Notes under the pieces: generated by a model
What the model was told of the DNA's origin: nothing
The model's input: the letters and a program-made list of their open reading frames with translations, nothing else
Database searches by the model: none
Assembly (NCBI GenBank): GCA_947000775.1
Contig: CAMQGK010000140.1
Coordinates: 1 to 64,000, forward strand
Direction: 5' to 3'
From: Pterois miles
Taxonomy: Eukaryota; Chordata; Actinopteri; Perciformes; Scorpaenidae
Length of the DNA: 64,000 bases
Shown here: positions 1 to 11,451 of the stretch, one piece after another
Numbering within the stretch: position 1 is the stretch's first letter
Layout of the letters: every line of letters starts with the position of its first letter
Made by a program: the position numbers and the translations under genes

Positions 1-294
1 ATGTGATAACTAGATTATAGCAAACTAAACTGCAGAGGAAGAGCTGTGACTGTGAACTAAAATTATATGGCCAAATAAGTCTATACACTGTCCATTTATC
101 AGATGATAATCAACTTTTTTATGGGATATCAACTTTAAAATGCTAAAATAAAGTGTTAATAAAAGGAAATAAATACATACAGTTCTCAAGATACAGGATC
201 TTTTTGCTAACGATAATAGCAGAGAAACAGTCAATACAAGCTGACAACACAAAATCCACCAGTCAGTTTTCACCACTTAACTGAGGCTGCTGAG

Positions 295-3033
295 TCAATT
301 GATGTGTGTCTGTCTGTCCTCTGTGCTGCAGGTCTCCAAATGATGTAAACAAACCATCTCCAGGAGTTTCAAAACTCTCCTGTAAATTCAAAAAATTCAA
401 GGACTCTGATTGGCTCTGTGAATCAACAAAACTCAGCTTGTTGCCATGATTTGTTGCCATGTTCTCCACTATGAGACCAATACAGGAATATTATCTTGTC
501 TTATCTTATCTTATAAAAACAAGAAACTATGTGGCATTTGCTCAAATAACAATGCTTTGTATAAACAATATAAAACCATTTTAATATGTGTATAATAATG
601 TGACTATCAAACAGTTTCATTTGAAATAATGGTAATGTAATAATTGTTTTACGCATCTCAACACCACAGTTTTGGGACATGAGGAAAAATGAAAAAGAAA
701 AGTTTGGATGCATAAAAGGCTTCAGAAATTGTATTAAATATTTTTTTTGTGCGTATATACATAGTAGAGGTGTGATGGTTCATAAAATTCACGGTTCGGT
801 TCAAATCCCGGTTTGCGGTCCCGGTTTTGGGTTCGGTCTGTCCGTCTGTAGTCAGAGCTACGTGGTCTGTGTTGGACAGTTCAGGAAGTACTGCGTAGCT
901 TATGTGTCTGCCAGACGACATATTACAGCGCGGCTCAAGTAGCCTCATCGTATGCTGACATCCAGCGTCCTCCACGACTGCATCAGGCTGCATATCTTTC
1001 AATAGAAACATCCCTTATGCTTTGGTTGTGTTTTAGTTGTGTCCCAGCCTCTTTCCATAGGCCTTGATTTCTAGTGTGACAATATATGATGAAAAAAAAA
1101 ACACACAATCGGCCTCATAACCTATTTCAAACAAACCTAACAATACATACACAAACTGAATTGTGACTAGAGAACCGAGCGGTTTGTATTTTTACTCGCA
1201 CTGTTCCCATCCCTAGTACATGAACACCGCATTGACTCCTGGATCGTACATCAACGTTGGGGCCATATTGGACCTGGCTAGACTGGCCTGTAACCCAGAT
1301 ATAAGTGAACGAGGGCGCTGCCGTTTTGCTGGATAAAAAGCACTATAACATTGCATTTTCAACCGATTTCAATGAGTCGTTTTATAATCAAAAGTTTATG
1401 ATCCATGAGGAGTAATGCTATGATATTACTTTTGTGGAAAACTGTTAAATACATTAACGTCACTGCTTCCGGTTTATGGATCACAGGTCTGCCCTTCAGT
1501 ATGGTGGGGTTCCATCATTATAGGTTATTAAAACTAGATCATATCATATTTTCCTCAAAGCATTTTTCAAATTCTCAACTGTTTTTGTTGCATCAAGTTT
1601 ATGTTACATCTTTACAATAAGTTTGTTTCTGTAACATCAGATAAGAGCTAACATTCGGTACTGTTAGCTAACCAATGAGTTAATGTTAACTTATTGATGT
1701 TCATGTCTTACATATCATGTTTATGTCCGATATATAATAAAAATGATGCGTCTAATATTGCAAACAATAAAACTGATGACGTCAAGCTTTACAAGTGTTA
1801 TCAGATTATTTCGGTTTCATAGTTGCTGTATTATCACTATTACTCCATTAAATTCAGATACCTAACATTATTATACTATATTATTTATTATCGTTATTTA
1901 TTTATGACATTTTTATTTATTTTATATATTTCATCATTATATGGCATTATACAGGGACCTCTCTACAAGTATTAACCTTGAACAAGGAAAATGAGCCAAA
2001 GTCACACTTGACAAATGTGAGTCTTAACAGTTCCTGATGATAAAATAATTATCTTCTATTACACAAGTGATTCAGTTCATGTCAGCCTACAAGACACACT
2101 TGTCTCCTGAGCATCTAGCAGCGATTAGAGCTTAACTATCCAGATGCTAACCGGAGACTAAACTTGATTTTTCTACACCATGTAGATCATAAACCCTTTA
2201 ATATAATAACGATTCATTGAAATCAGTTGGGAAATATAGTCGTTAAAGTGCTTTTTATCCAGAGAAATGGCAGCTCCCTCGTTCACTAGTACAGGGTTAC
2301 AGATAAGTCTGGACAGGTCCAGTGTGGCGGCCACACTGACGTATCGCTGCAATGGGCTGAAGCGACGTCTATCTTTATACGTCTATGGTAAATACAGCCT
2401 CACAAAGCTGCTGGCATGGCTGCTGTTTGAACAGCAGCCCCTGTTGTGTGACCGGTCTACAATATTTAAGAATTAATTTTGTTTTTGAGCTTTTCTAAAA
2501 GGCTTCTGTTTCTTCTTCTGGTCTGCTTTCCACGTTTAGATCATTCCTTCGGTTAAACGTCCTCCTCGAGGCTATACAACCTCAGACACCCTGCTGGTTC
2601 ATGTCTTGCATTGAAGTCGAAAATGTGTGGTGTGTATGTGGTTACACAGGTGAATACAGTATGCTTCACCTGTTGAGCCTGGGACTGTGAGGACAGTGGT
2701 GATGATGCCACAGGACATGATGGTTTTCCTGCCAGCATCTCCTCATGACGTCCAGGATCCCTTCATCGGTCACTGCTCCAGTTGATAAAACTTGTGACAA
2801 CTAGAAGTAAAACAGAGGGAATAATCATAAAGGTACCAGGGTGGGGGGTCGGTCTCACCAGACACATAGGATATAAGCATGCCTGAAAGTATTGTGTAGA
2901 TTTAGTAAATGATTGGTACTAGTTTGCGGTGCTTTTCCAGCAGAGAGTGTCTGTGACATTCTCCAAACACCTCCATCAGGTTCTTCACCGAAGCGCCATC
3001 TTTGCCCATCAGCAGCCAGAAGACTCGCTCCAT
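295..3033 (-). CDS. Unrecognised small gene B, unit 1
   Basis: Tentative model of three coding exons: 2920-3033 (exon begins at 3045), 2670-2800 and 295-379, giving about 109 aa. The start is MERVFWLLMGKDG. The second exon holds TDEGILDVMRRCWQENHHVL followed by a His-rich stretch, and the last ends TEDRQTHIN. Acceptors at 3046, 2801 and 380 follow pyrimidine-rich tracts, and the CAACAG/GTGAAG donor at 2669 is good. The donor after 2920 (CTA/GTACCA) is weak, although the frames on both sides join in phase. Without that splice the frame stops five codons later. An upstream non-coding exon ends at 3597 with CAG/GTACTG. I do not recognise the family. Unit 1 has Lys17 and Cys26 where the other units have Gln and Ser. 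This could be a pseudogene or a non-coding RNA. Confidence 0.35.
764..1216. mobile_element. hAT-like non-autonomous element, unit 1
   Basis: Imperfect terminal inverted repeats: the left end TAGAGGTGTGATGG (TAGGGGTGTGACGG in other units) pairs with the right end CCCATCCCTA, and both arms run inward to a CGGTTCGGTTC / GAACCGAGCGG pair. TACAT flanks both ends as a possible part of a target duplication. There is no transposase. Ends beginning GGGGTGTGACGGTTC are common in teleost hAT-type MITEs. It lies in the last intron of gene B. Confidence 0.6.
1217..2390. mobile_element. Foldback MITE with long inverted arms, unit 1
   Basis: The left arm (about 1225-1410) and right arm (about 2180-2390) are inverted copies. 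GTGAACGAGGGCGCTGCC and GCTGGATAAAAAGCAC near 1303-1350 reappear reverse-complemented near 2253-2290, and the arms continue through GATTTCAATGA and TTTATGATC. The AT-rich centre has no transposase. The right arm extends further out (AGCGACGTCTATC), so the left arm looks truncated where it meets the hAT-like element. The superfamily is not determined. Confidence 0.65.
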
Positions 3034-3200
3034 GTTGTTCAGGTCCTACAGGCCAGAAGTCAAGGAGTGACCAAACATGCCAATACAACGGTTCATTTGT
3101 TATAGCTTTACACACATACAGGACATTTAAAATAATACCTGACTAACTTTATATGAATGGCAATTTTTTTTAATGCCGAAATCGATAAATTTGCTGGAGG

Positions 3201-3234
3201 TGTTACCAGCGCCAGACCTAGGGGGTAGGACCGG
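3201..3234 (-). mobile_element. Remnant of LTR-like block, unit 1
   Basis: Only about 34 bp of the block seen at 15274-15539 remains: the TGTTACCAGCGCC end plus GGACCGG, then a junction to AGCGCTAAGG. This suggests that unit 1 lost the rest by deletion. Confidence 0.45.
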
Positions 3235-3723
3235 AGGAAGCGCTAAGGCGCTTTGCCCATGACACATTAACAAGTGTTAGAATACAACCACCGTCTTTAC
3301 ACACTGTTGGCTGGCTAATACTTTTTAGGAACATTTGCAACTTATTTTCTAACTCTACTGAACATTATGCCACTTCATATCACTTTACCACACTTACAAA
3401 ACTACTGTGTAAAACTAAAGTTCACGGACGCAACTGCTAAAAATGGCGATCTCCTTCGTAGCATTTAGCAACATAGTAAACCCGCTACACTTCTCAAACA
3501 TGTCAACATCTTCTTACAACATTAGCAGACGATTTATATAACATTCACATTAGCTGCTGATACAACATAAACATTGAAAAATGAGTTTTGCAGTACCTGT
3601 AGATCAATAGGGAGAAAGACCAAAGCTAGCTTCTTGTCTCAGCCACAGCTCGCTTATTTGTGAGCTGCGCGTGAGCAGAGCACGTAGTTACAGTCTCCCT
3701 TAAAAGATCTACAGCAGCACCAG

Positions 3724-3738
3724 GGCGCCATCTACTGA
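3724..3738 (-). promoter_or_regulatory. CTCF-like site, unit 1 (one mismatch)
   Basis: The minus strand reads TCAGTAGATGGCGCC, matching the vertebrate CTCF core CCASYAGRKGGCRSY at 14 of 15 positions. It lies just upstream of the first non-coding exon of gene B. Confidence 0.4.
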
Positions 3739-4409
3739 CGAGGAGGTGTAATAACCTCAAAATAAGGACTGTGGAGAAGCCGCTAGCCGTTTTAATGCTG
3801 CACGCTACCTCTGTCACGGACAGGAAACGGTGTCGTATGGCGATAACATGCGGCCCGGCCGGCCGTCGCTCTCATCTCCGTGGTCAAATGAGCTGACGCT
3901 ATCACTGAAGAGCACCCAGATACTGACATTTATGTTAAATGCATTCCAACGGCCCCCATGGAGCTGACCATGGATGGATAAAGAGAGCGGAGCTGAGAGG
4001 AGAGCTAGAGACCACCTCGGAGAAATTAGAGGAAGTAGACAAACCTGAGTCAGCAGACACCTGAACTGATGTGACTGAGTCTGAGACTGAGTCAGTGAAA
4101 AGTAGTTTGTAGGCAAAATGGTTGAAATGTTCAGCTTCTGCCACTGAAAAGTGGTGCTCATATTTAACCTAAACTGCTGAAAACAAAAAAATAAATAAAT
4201 AAATAAATAAAAACAAAAGCGGAATTTGCATTTGTACTTTTTTGATGTAAGATTGATGGAGGCATAGGCATATGAGCAGTTGAGCAAATGGAGCAGATGC
4301 ATATATCTATTTTTTTTTCTACTTTTTGTCTTTTTATCACATCTGAAGGGGCTAAATTAAAAAAAAAAAGAAAAACAACAGGTGTTGTTACATGGCTATT
4401 CATATTTTG

Positions 4410-4706
4410 CATCAACCCATCCATCCATCCTTCTGCAACTGCTTATCCCATCTGGGATCACAGGGGGGCTGGAGCCGATCCCAGCTGACAGTGGGTGAAG
4501 GCGGGGTTCACTCCGGACAGGTCGCCAGTCCATCGCAGAGCTGACACAAAACCATTCATTGTCACATTCATACCTACAATTTAGAGTCACCAATTAACGG
4601 TGAGAAGATGCAAACTCCACACAGAAGAGCCCCAAGCTGAATTTGAACCTGTGAGCCTCTTTCTGTGAGGCAACAGTGCTAACCACTGCAGCACCATGCA
4701 GCCCAT
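4410..4706. repeat. Teleost interspersed repeat with CATC start, unit 1
   Basis: It starts with (CATC)n, then CTGCAACTGCTTATCCCATC, GGGGGGCTGGAGCCGATCCC and CTCCGGACAGGTCGCCAGT, and ends in GTGCTAACCACTGCAGCACCA. This order of motifs is very common in teleost genomes and is usually treated as a LINE-derived tail; the family is not assigned here. Confidence 0.7.
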
Positions 4707-4718
4707 CATCCCTGTTGT

Positions 4719-4750
4719 TGAAACACAATGTAAACATACATTGTGTTTCA
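4719..4750. repeat. Perfect 14 bp hairpin with 4-base loop, unit 1
   Basis: TGAAACACAATGTA at 4719-4732, loop AACA, then its exact reverse complement at 4737-4750. Another ACACAATGTA follows at 4769-4778. Confidence 0.85.
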
Positions 4751-4950
4751 CATTGTCCAGTGTGGATCACACAATGTAAATCTCATATGAATTGGATCAT
4801 TGTTGTCACATAACGCTGATTTCCTGTTGCCAGGAGGTGACGCTATGACGTCAAATCAATATTGCCATGTAGATGTTTTCAGATGTTTTCAGGCCTGGAC
4901 TGTTATGAAGTAGGTCAAGTTTTGGGCAGACTCACACATCTAGGTGAAAT

Positions 4951-5122
4951 ATGCCACCGGTGAAATCATTAGGGGGCGCTACGAAGCCAATTTGCTACAT
5001 CCGACAATGGGACCAATGTCAAAATCTGATTTCACCCACTTCTGACAAGTGTGCCAATTTTCAAGATGTTTTGAATAGCCCAAGCACCTTGTTTTTCTGC
5101 TCAAAGACACAATATAATAATA

Positions 5123-5153
<31 letters not shown>

Positions 5154-5180
5154 TTAGGAAAACGATAGGGGCCCTCATCA
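4951..5180. repeat. Teleost repeat with (AAT)n tail, unit 1
   Basis: CATTAGGGGGCGCTACGAAG near the start and an (AAT)n tract (5111-5155) followed by TAGGAAAACGATAGGGGCCC. This combination is a frequent teleost dispersed repeat. The tract is longer here than in the other units and is interrupted by AGT. Confidence 0.55.
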
Positions 5181-5339
5181 ATAAAAGACCTAACTCTCAC
5201 TGTATGTGAACAGGAAACTAGGGATGGGCCTAATGTTTCAAAATAAAAGTTAATTCTACCCAAATACTACTTCCTGTCCCACACTTATACTTGTAAAGGC
5301 TTATTCCATCCAAAGATTATTGGTGAACAGTAAATTGTG

Positions 5340-5770
5340 TTGGAGATTTTTGGGATGCATCTTCAGTAGTGTTTCTTCAGATCATCGGGGTGTTTGGGCC
5401 TTTAACACTATACACCCTCACCAACGGGCTGATCAAACCTCAGCTTGCATCCCACGCCCAGTTAGCAGAAAAACAATTGCCTTTTAGGCTTGACCTTTTG
5501 GCTGCTTCTTTCTGTTGCTTCCGATGCACCTTTGATGGCTGAGCGCTGGCTCTGGCCCCTGAATCCCAGGTCCCTCAAGGGTTTGGTGGTAGATGCTGCC
5601 ACAAAAACTCTGAACCGGACCTCCACTGGGCGGATTTGTGTGTCCAGCCCCGATGTTGAGCTTCAGCGGCTCATTGGCCTCATCTACTGCCTCCTCCCGG
5701 GGCACGGTGAGCTCAGTGATGTAAACCGTCTTCAGGGAGGGGGACCAGAGCACCAAGTCGGGTCTTAAAC
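5340..5770 (-). pseudogene. LINE ORF fragment, unit 1
   Basis: The minus strand encodes LVLWSPSLKTVYITELTVPR, a segment commonly found in the C-terminal part of teleost LINE polyproteins. A shift in frame then leads to FVAASTTKPLRDLGFRGQSQ, so the reading frame is broken. DNA further downstream to about 5340 continues the same LINE-like 3' sequence. It is a dead fragment about 330 bp past the kinase stop. Confidence 0.6.
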
Positions 5771-6053
5771 CAGAAGTCTATCCGCATTTCAGCTTAGAAA
5801 TTTCTGTCTTTTCAGCAACGCTTTGCAATAAATTTCAGCTGTCATTTTCTGCAGGAAATGTGATCATCTAGTTTTTTTTTAAGTATTCTATTGCAGTGCT
5901 TCATTTAGCTGCTGTAACTGCTTATTATCCATACTCAAACTGTTAAACTTAAACAATCATCACATGATCATCATCAGCACACACTCAACCTAAAGTAGTT
6001 AGTCTTATTGCTATGTTCAAAAAGCTCCATTACATCCACTGTTATTTTTAATT

Positions 6054-6059
6054 TTTATT
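6054..6059 (-). terminator. Poly(A) signal AATAAA of kinase copy 1
   Basis: AATAAA on the minus strand about 40 nt after the kinase stop codon. It implies a short 3' UTR. Confidence 0.55.
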
Positions 6060-6098
6060 TTTCTATTTACAAATTATAAACAAATATACACATTACAA

Positions 6099-9000
6099 CT
6101 AGTGGTCATCTATCTTGAACAGTGATAACTGGTCAGCAGATGTCCTGGATTTGGACACCATCTTCCTGATCTTGCGAGGGAACCACAACAGTTTTCTCCT
6201 CACTCGCCGCATTATGCTGTCCCTACTGGAGTTGGCCTTGGGGCTGTCCACACCGGAGTCGTCCTCGACGGGTTCGGGGCTGTTGGGTTCCTGCTCCTCC
6301 ACTGCCTCGCTGTGGACCGGCTGTTCTGACAGTAGGTCCCGATTCATCAGCGTGCGGGGGGACAGGGGCAGGGGGCTGCCGTACTCCTGGAGTTTTAAGA
6401 GAAAACCACTGTCAGTTATTTATATTCATTGTTCATTCAATAGAGAGAAACAGATTTATTCAGCCTCTACCAGCAGTGAGAGGTGAGGAGCTGGAGGAAA
6501 AACTGTAGCCTACCTCCTTGAAGCGGAAGGCAACATAACAGAAGTCTGTCGATCCATCCTGGACATCACCACCGTGAGGAGATGTGTCCGACAGCAGAAG
6601 AGGGCACTCTGAAACAACCAATATGAGTTAAGTCGCGGGAAAGACATATTGACGTACATATTTATCCTAAAATTCACACCAAACATCACTGAAAAAAACT
6701 GCTATTACTACTGCTACTATCTACTATTCATGTCAGACAGGAGTATTTGGCTGCGGTCGAAGAATTCAAAATAAATTGAAACCAGATGGTCGTCACTAGC
6801 CACTCATATTCATCAACATGAATCCCAATTAGTATACGACTGTATGAAGATAATATGCAAGATAAGCATATTGTTTGTTTTCATGAACAGCAGAATGATG
6901 CGTCACTGTAAATGTTGCAGCTGCAAGGAATTGTGGGACGGCATTATCTCCTTTCCTTTGGTAAAGGATGCTCCAGTGTGTCCTAAGCTAAAGGAGATGA
7001 GAAAGGAAGCACTGATGCACCTTTCCTCAGCGTTTAGAGAGTCTGAGCAGCTCTCATCACGGCTGCTACTCAGATACTTCGGGGTCATTTCACTCCGTCA
7101 GGAACCTTCCTCAGAGAAAAAGACTTTTCGTCCGCAGCCTTTGTCAATGTGTCTGCGTTGGCACCTACCTTTAAAGGTGCGTGTGTCCTCCTCATTGTCC
7201 AGTTTAGGGACGTACGGAGGCCTCTGATTAAGGAGGTCGCTCCAGTCCACAGCTTTGAAGAATGGGTGTCTTTTCACCTCATAGGCTCCTCCTGGAGAAG
7301 AAATGACAACAACATTTAGTTTGTACATCTCCACATGTTGGTCCTGATACCTGACCCAAACATTCCACACTGCCCTCAAAGGTCTCTGGATCTCTCAGGG
7401 TCTAGTCTCTCTATGGACATTATCACTTTATATGTAGCTCACGTCTGACCGTGACACCACTTAGTACTCCAATAAAACACAGTTTCTCTGTTTCTTATAC
7501 AGTCTGTCGTTAGTAAAGCTGTCACTTACTTGTACCAAGACGCGTCTCACAGTTCTTATCCAAGAGAAGATGCAGGAGGCTGTTGGCAGCCTGTATCCCT
7601 GGATTGTCTATATTTGGTGTCAAGAGTTCATCTGGAAAAGAAGCACATATCAGTTGATCTGATCAAGGACTTTACATTTAATTGACATCACCAAAGGGAC
7701 CGAATGACATAATTCTTAGACAAAAACATCATAAACCTAGCGTAAAAATGTAAATCTCAAATTCAAACGAAACAAGAAATGAAAGCTACTTTGTGACAGA
7801 TTTTAAAGTTAAATCACAAAGTAGCTACGTGTTGAGTCATTTTTAAAATACAGAAAGATTCATTCAGAATGGCTAGAGTGACAAACGTGTAGAAAGGTTG
7901 CATGTGATGAGAAGATAATGAATGAGCTAAAGATTCCTACCTTTGGTCACTCGGCGACGGACCTCCGGAGCATCCTTGACCCAGTCCTTGATCCTGTAAC
8001 CGAAAGGTGTGACGCCAAACAGGAATTTGTACAGAATAATCCCTGCGGCCCACCAGTCTACGGGCTTTCCGTAGCCCGTCCGTAGTATCACCTCTGGGGC
8101 TAAATATGGAAGCGTGCCGCAACACTGTGGGAGAAAATGAAGTAGGAAAATACATATAACACAGGATTTACACAAGTTTAAATAAGAAGAAAGAAAGAAA
8201 AGAATAGAAGAGACTAACCTCTCCATCAGTGAACTCTCTGGCAACTTGCCGACAGGCTTCCTCAGTCAGGCAGGCTGCCATGTTCACTGACCCGGACTTG
8301 GACAGCCCGAAATCCGCCACAGTTAGGTGTCCCGTGTTTGTGATCAGAAGACTACAATGGAGGGAAGCAGAACATGTCTCATGTTACACTATATGACAGG
8401 ATTGGTCCACTTCAGTAGCAAGAAGGACAAACAGGAAAGTCATTGGGGGTTTGTGGGCTACTACTCTACACAGTGGACAAATATGCTGCTTTATGCTAAT
8501 GTAGGTGTGTATTTATTATTGGTTATCAATGAACAACACAAAACAATGATAGATATTGTCCAGAAATCCTCACAGGTACTGACTTTAGCATCAAAAATAT
8601 GCTCCAATCATAACATGCAAACTGCAGCCCAACAGGCAACAGCAGTTGTCAGTGTGTCAGTGTGCTGACTTGACTATGACTTGATCCAAACTGCATGTGA
8701 TTATCATAAAGTGCTCATGTCTGTAAAGGGGAGATTGGTGGCTATCCACACAACCCATTTACATTCATACATCTGGAGGTCAGAGGTCAAGGGGCCAGTC
8801 TGACCCTCTCGCCAAAATTCAGCAGAAGTATTTAACCTTATTTGCAACAAGCTATGACACGGTTGGTACCGACGGATTCAATATCACGATACCAGTATTT
8901 TCACTGTGTCTTTAAAACTGACCCCAGTACAACATCCAGAAGATCACTTGTCTTAATGCCTTCAAGACATTAGTGTTGTTAAGGTGAATTTGCATTAATC

Positions 9001-11435
9001 CGTTATTATTGTGTAAACTTTGACATGGTAGATTAATACTGAAGACATTAATACTGAAGACTGAGAAAATGCCTGTCGTCAAAGCTAAAGGGGGCTACAA
9101 AAGATTGGGTAAAAATATCAGTACTGGGAGAGTTTCTGTAAATTTAGCTCCAACTTAAAAAGAGGTTTGTTACACCCTTCTCCTGAACAGCGATTGTCCA
9201 ATCATAGCTAAGCAACTATATCTAGGCATGTCACTTCTGTCAGGCTTTGAGTTTCCTAAAGCAACATTATCAGAGCAAAGAAATGGCTTTAAACAGTGTT
9301 TATATCTACAAATAATTAAATGTATAAAGAAATCATAAACAGTGGATGTCTACGCTCTCCGAGTGCCCTTCTAGATTTAAAACTGGTCAGTTGGAAAGAG
9401 AAAGAAAGTCAGAGACTGTGTTTTCAACCAACTCATTAAAATTACGTTAGCTTTGTTAGCTCGCTAGCTTCGGCTGAGACATCTGCCAGCGACAGAGTAG
9501 CAGCTTCTAATTTCCAGCCAACAACCATCAATTTTGATGGCTAGAAATTTCAAACCTCAAATGGTATATCTGCCACCAACGTTGTTGTAAACTGTACCAT
9601 GCAATAATGAAAAGCATGACAGGCGTAGTAACAATAACTAAGGAGGGCCTAAAACCAGACATGGAAAAACAATAAATTATGAGATTATGAAGATGTCCCT
9701 TCCAAAGGGACAGGTCGAAGCCTTACTTGTCAGGTTTGAGGTCTCGGTGGATGATGCCGTGGTTGTGGATGTACTCCAGTGCTAACACGAGCTCTGCAGC
9801 GTAGAAGCGGGCCACATATACAGCGAAACACTTATTGTATGTCAGCAAGGTGCCAAAATCCCCACCTACAAGATCAGCGAGAGACACAACAGGTCAGATG
9901 CTATGTGTAGGTCTTCTCAGAGTGTGTCACATGTGTACAGTGGATACAGTGTATATGCATGTATGACCGATCCAAAAGCAACCTCCTTACCTCCGACATA
10001 CTCCATCACCATGTACATGTGGTTCTTCGTCTCAAATGAGCAAAACAAGGAGACGACAAGAGGGCTGTCAAGGAAGGCGAGGATGTCCCGCTCCAGCAGG
10101 ACGTCATCCCTCTGTTCCTTGTACTGCGGTTTGATTTGCTTCATGGCAAAAACCCGACGAGTCTCCTTGTGGCGCACAAGGTTTACAGTACTGGACAAGA
10201 GAGGAAAGGAAACGTGAGCAGCTTCTATGACTGAGTATCAGAAAAGAAACTGTCCAGATGGAGCAAAATAACTCTACACCACATCTCTCTCTTTTCTGCT
10301 TTGACTGGACTCTCTGCGCTATCCAAAGAGTCAGTGTGAACACAAAGACAGCAGTCTGTCTTACTCACCCAAAGGCACCTTTGGCAATGTATTTGCCGAT
10401 GTCAAAGTCGCTCCTCACCGGTTTTATCGGAGGAGGCCTGCAGGCTGCGCGGGTCTAAATCAAACACAGGAACGACAAAAAAGTTGAAATGCAAAATGTA
10501 TACTGAGCTAAAGTTACATCAGAAAAGCAGCCTTGTTTTCAGTTTGACAAACCAGCCTTTTTTAGTGGATCCAGTGGGACTGTGTAATACTTAAAATTTC
10601 AATTTACCTTCAGTGGAGTTATAAAAATCATCATATTTCAACCATAAATTGTTTTGCAGTCCAAATGAATAGAAGTGAACAGGTAAAACTACAATGATTA
10701 AATTAATAAGATTAAATCACATTATTTAGTCATTCTTTTTATGCCACGATGGGTAACAACACTGTGTATATTAATGAAGCGTTGCACTGCAAATTTTATC
10801 ATAAACCAAAATATCATTGCTGGGTCTTTAAAATACCCGTAGTTGCATTCCCCCTCTGTCTGAAATGCTCCATTTTAGGGCCTGTCTCTTTAAGACCCCC
10901 TTCTGAAAAAACCCAGTCTGCTTGTGAGGCAAATATATAAATAGACAAATAATATAAATAGTACACCTTTAAAAAAGGTAGTTTGTGGGTTGGTAGGTAC
11001 TCCAGATACTCAAATGTATGTGTACGAGCACTGTAAAGTGAGTTTTTCATGATATGTCCCCTTTAAAACATCATTTCAGTGAGAATGGTTTTGGGATTTT
11101 TGTTATTTGGAGAAACAGGTTGCAAATTACAAAGAGAAGATCACTTGTTTTGCATCACATAGTGCTGGCGTAGGCTAAATCATCATCAGTGTTAATAAGA
11201 TTTAAATGTTTGAATCAGCTGGAAACAAAACGTCTCAAAGATGAGAAATACTTACCTCGTGGAGAATCTTCTCCAGTTTATTTTCCAGCTCCAGGAAGTA
11301 GCTGCAGCTGACCAGGCCGCCCTGCAGCACGTCGCCACAGGTTCTGGTCAGCTCAGCGAGCTGGCTCTGGATGAACGTCAGGGTCCGGGTGGCCCGAGGT
11401 AGATCGCCGTCAGAGAACTTCACCGTCTTCGCCAT
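6099..11435 (-). CDS. MAST-like serine/threonine kinase, short form, copy 1
   Basis: Ten coding exons, 5' to 3': 11256-11435, 10369-10454, 9991-10190, 9727-9865, 8219-8351, 7941-8124, 7530-7631, 7169-7291, 6514-6608 and 6099-6386. They total 1530 bp (509 aa plus TAG), with GT-AG introns and matching phases. Residues 18-60 resemble the end of the MAST pre-kinase domain (SYFLELENKLEKIL). The kinase domain spans about 77-353: glycine loop KGAFGTV (85-91), Lys106 in FAMK, Glu122, HRDLKPDN (195-202), DFG (215-217), APE (255-257) and YGKPVDWW (264-271). Unusual points are GTLPY instead of GTPEY at 249-253, a diverged segment after 287, and no PDZ domain. The tail (415-509) ends in a basic stretch (474-495). 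MAST1-4 are far longer, and MASTL has an insert not seen here. The ATG at 11433-11435 is inferred; an upstream coding exon cannot be excluded. I infer a cytoplasmic protein kinase; its substrate is unknown. Confidence 0.9.
8715..9032. repeat. Teleost dispersed repeat in kinase intron 4, unit 1
   Basis: Ordered motifs TGTAAAGGGGAGA, GGAGGTCAGAGGTCAAGGGG, CTCGCCAAAATTCAGC, ATGACACGGTTGGTACCGA and GTAAACTTTGACA match a repeat widespread in teleost introns. The rest of this intron (9033-9726) shows nothing I can name. Confidence 0.6.
10740..11066. repeat. Probable dispersed repeat in kinase intron 1, unit 1
   Basis: CTCCATTTTAGGGCCTGTCT, CTTTAAGACCCCCTTCTGAA and the end ATGATATGTCCCCTTTAA resemble a repeat frequent in teleost introns. 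The left edge is uncertain. Confidence 0.45.
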
Positions 11436-11451
11436 GTGGACCAGGTGCTTG

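Noticed and set aside
263..469. 68 aa minus-strand frame starting MENMATNHGNK in unit 1 as a separate gene
   Set aside because: The upstream part is shifted out of frame in units 2-6 by a single-base difference (CTC/CTCC). Only the part after the acceptor at 380 is kept, so it was used as the last exon of gene B in another frame.
4979..5263. Poly-Tyr / poly-Asn containing frames
   Set aside because: These are translations of the (AAT)n tract and its complement.
6115..7227. Plus-strand reading frames of 123 and 127 aa (6115-6486, 6844-7227) and equivalents in each unit
   Set aside because: They are antisense to kinase exons 8 and 10 and adjacent introns. Splice sites, phases and MAST-type motifs all support the minus strand.
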